Origin: Candidatus Sumerlaeia bacterium
GTDB taxonomy: Bacteria; Sumerlaeota; Sumerlaeia; SLMS01; JAHLLQ01
Length of the DNA: 43,675 nucleotides
Reading direction: 5' to 3'
NCBI GenBank assembly: GCA_028284075.1
Contig: JANQSL010000238.1
Span: 1-43,675, forward strand
Shown here: positions 43,674-43,675 of the stretch, one piece after another
Numbering within the stretch: the stretch's first letter is position 1
Layout of the letters: every line of letters begins with the position of its first letter
Made by a program: the position numbers and the translations under genes
The notes under the pieces: model-generated
Seen by the model: only the letters and a program-made list of their open reading frames with translations
Told to the model about the DNA's origin: nothing
Databases searched by the model: none

Positions 43674-43675
43674 AA

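Larger units (their letters stand above)
42360..43675 (-). mobile_element. insertion sequence with rve transposase, right end at window edge
   Basis: The element contains one transposase gene read leftward. Its left end begins at about 42360 with CCCAAAATGTATGCGAAGTTT and its right end, on the reverse strand, at 43675 with TTGCAAAATGTCAGAATTT, sharing CAAAATGT and a partly matching continuation. That gives about 1.3 kb, the usual size of IS481/IS3-like elements with a single rve transposase. A decayed copy of its left end is at 35252-35510. The outer boundary and any target duplication cannot be seen because the window ends there. Confidence 0.75.

Noticed and set aside
32810..43675. Second copy of the tRNA 3' end marking the far attachment site
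   Set aside because: No copy was seen within the window; it may lie outside.

Overview
The window looks like chromosomal DNA from a GC-rich Gram-negative-type bacterium, probably from an uncultured lineage. Lipoprotein and Sec signal peptides, a GYF_2/Yip1 fusion, a DUF4380 protein, HEAT and BNR-repeat exported proteins, a GH38 mannosidase and frequent TTG/GTG starts would suit the Planctomycetota-Verrucomicrobiota-Lentisphaerota neighbourhood or candidate phyla such as Hydrogenedentota or Sumerlaeota. This placement is inference from gene content; there is no 16S rRNA gene in the window. No CRISPR array or rRNA gene is seen.

Bases 1 to about 32.84 kb look like ordinary chromosome with densely packed genes. 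The layout is: a truncated exported protein at the left edge, an ABC ATPase behind an exported clan-A glycoside hydrolase, and a GYF_2-Yip1 membrane protein (all minus); a GH38 alpha-mannosidase (plus); an exported BNR-repeat protein and a zinc alcohol dehydrogenase (minus); rpmB and the SRP RNA with a strong terminator (plus); a GT-C type membrane protein (minus); an M24 aminopeptidase and a small protein abutting trmB (plus); an esterase-DUF4380-HEAT operon (minus); an ion-transporter/hydantoinase pair (plus); recO with a membrane-anchored protein (minus); a UMF1-type MFS transporter (plus); a DUF2007 protein, an exported transglutaminase and a second GT-C protein (minus); a gamma carbonic anhydrase (minus); an M50/CBS site-2 protease (plus); and a DtxR-type regulator overlapping a lipoprotein hydrolase (minus).

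A tRNA-Pro(TGG) gene at 32764-32840 marks a change of character. The next ~10.8 kb has lower GC, long non-coding stretches, frameshifted gene remnants, IS-related sequence and genes without housekeeping roles. Sixty bases past the tRNA are short repeats at a 10-bp period, of the kind used as integrase arm sites. The island holds a frameshifted acidic gene, a membrane-TPR protein, a decayed IS end, a helical protein with a lipoprotein, a two-gene unit in which an LCAT-type lipase overlaps a trypsin-like protease, a decayed P-loop NTPase gene, an unrecognised 502-aa protein, and an IS with an rve transposase that runs to the right edge. The decayed IS end at about 35.25-35.51 kb aligns with the left end of the intact IS at a fixed offset of 7106 bp, in the same orientation, so the cargo between them may have moved as a composite element.

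The most interesting candidate for an undescribed system is the lipase-protease unit (37402-39853), with the NTPase remnant and the 502-aa orphan downstream. A lipase translationally coupled to a serine protease suggests a protease-controlled membrane-attacking effector, possibly a defence or conflict module. That role is inference; the sequence directly shows only the catalytic motifs, the overlap and the island context.
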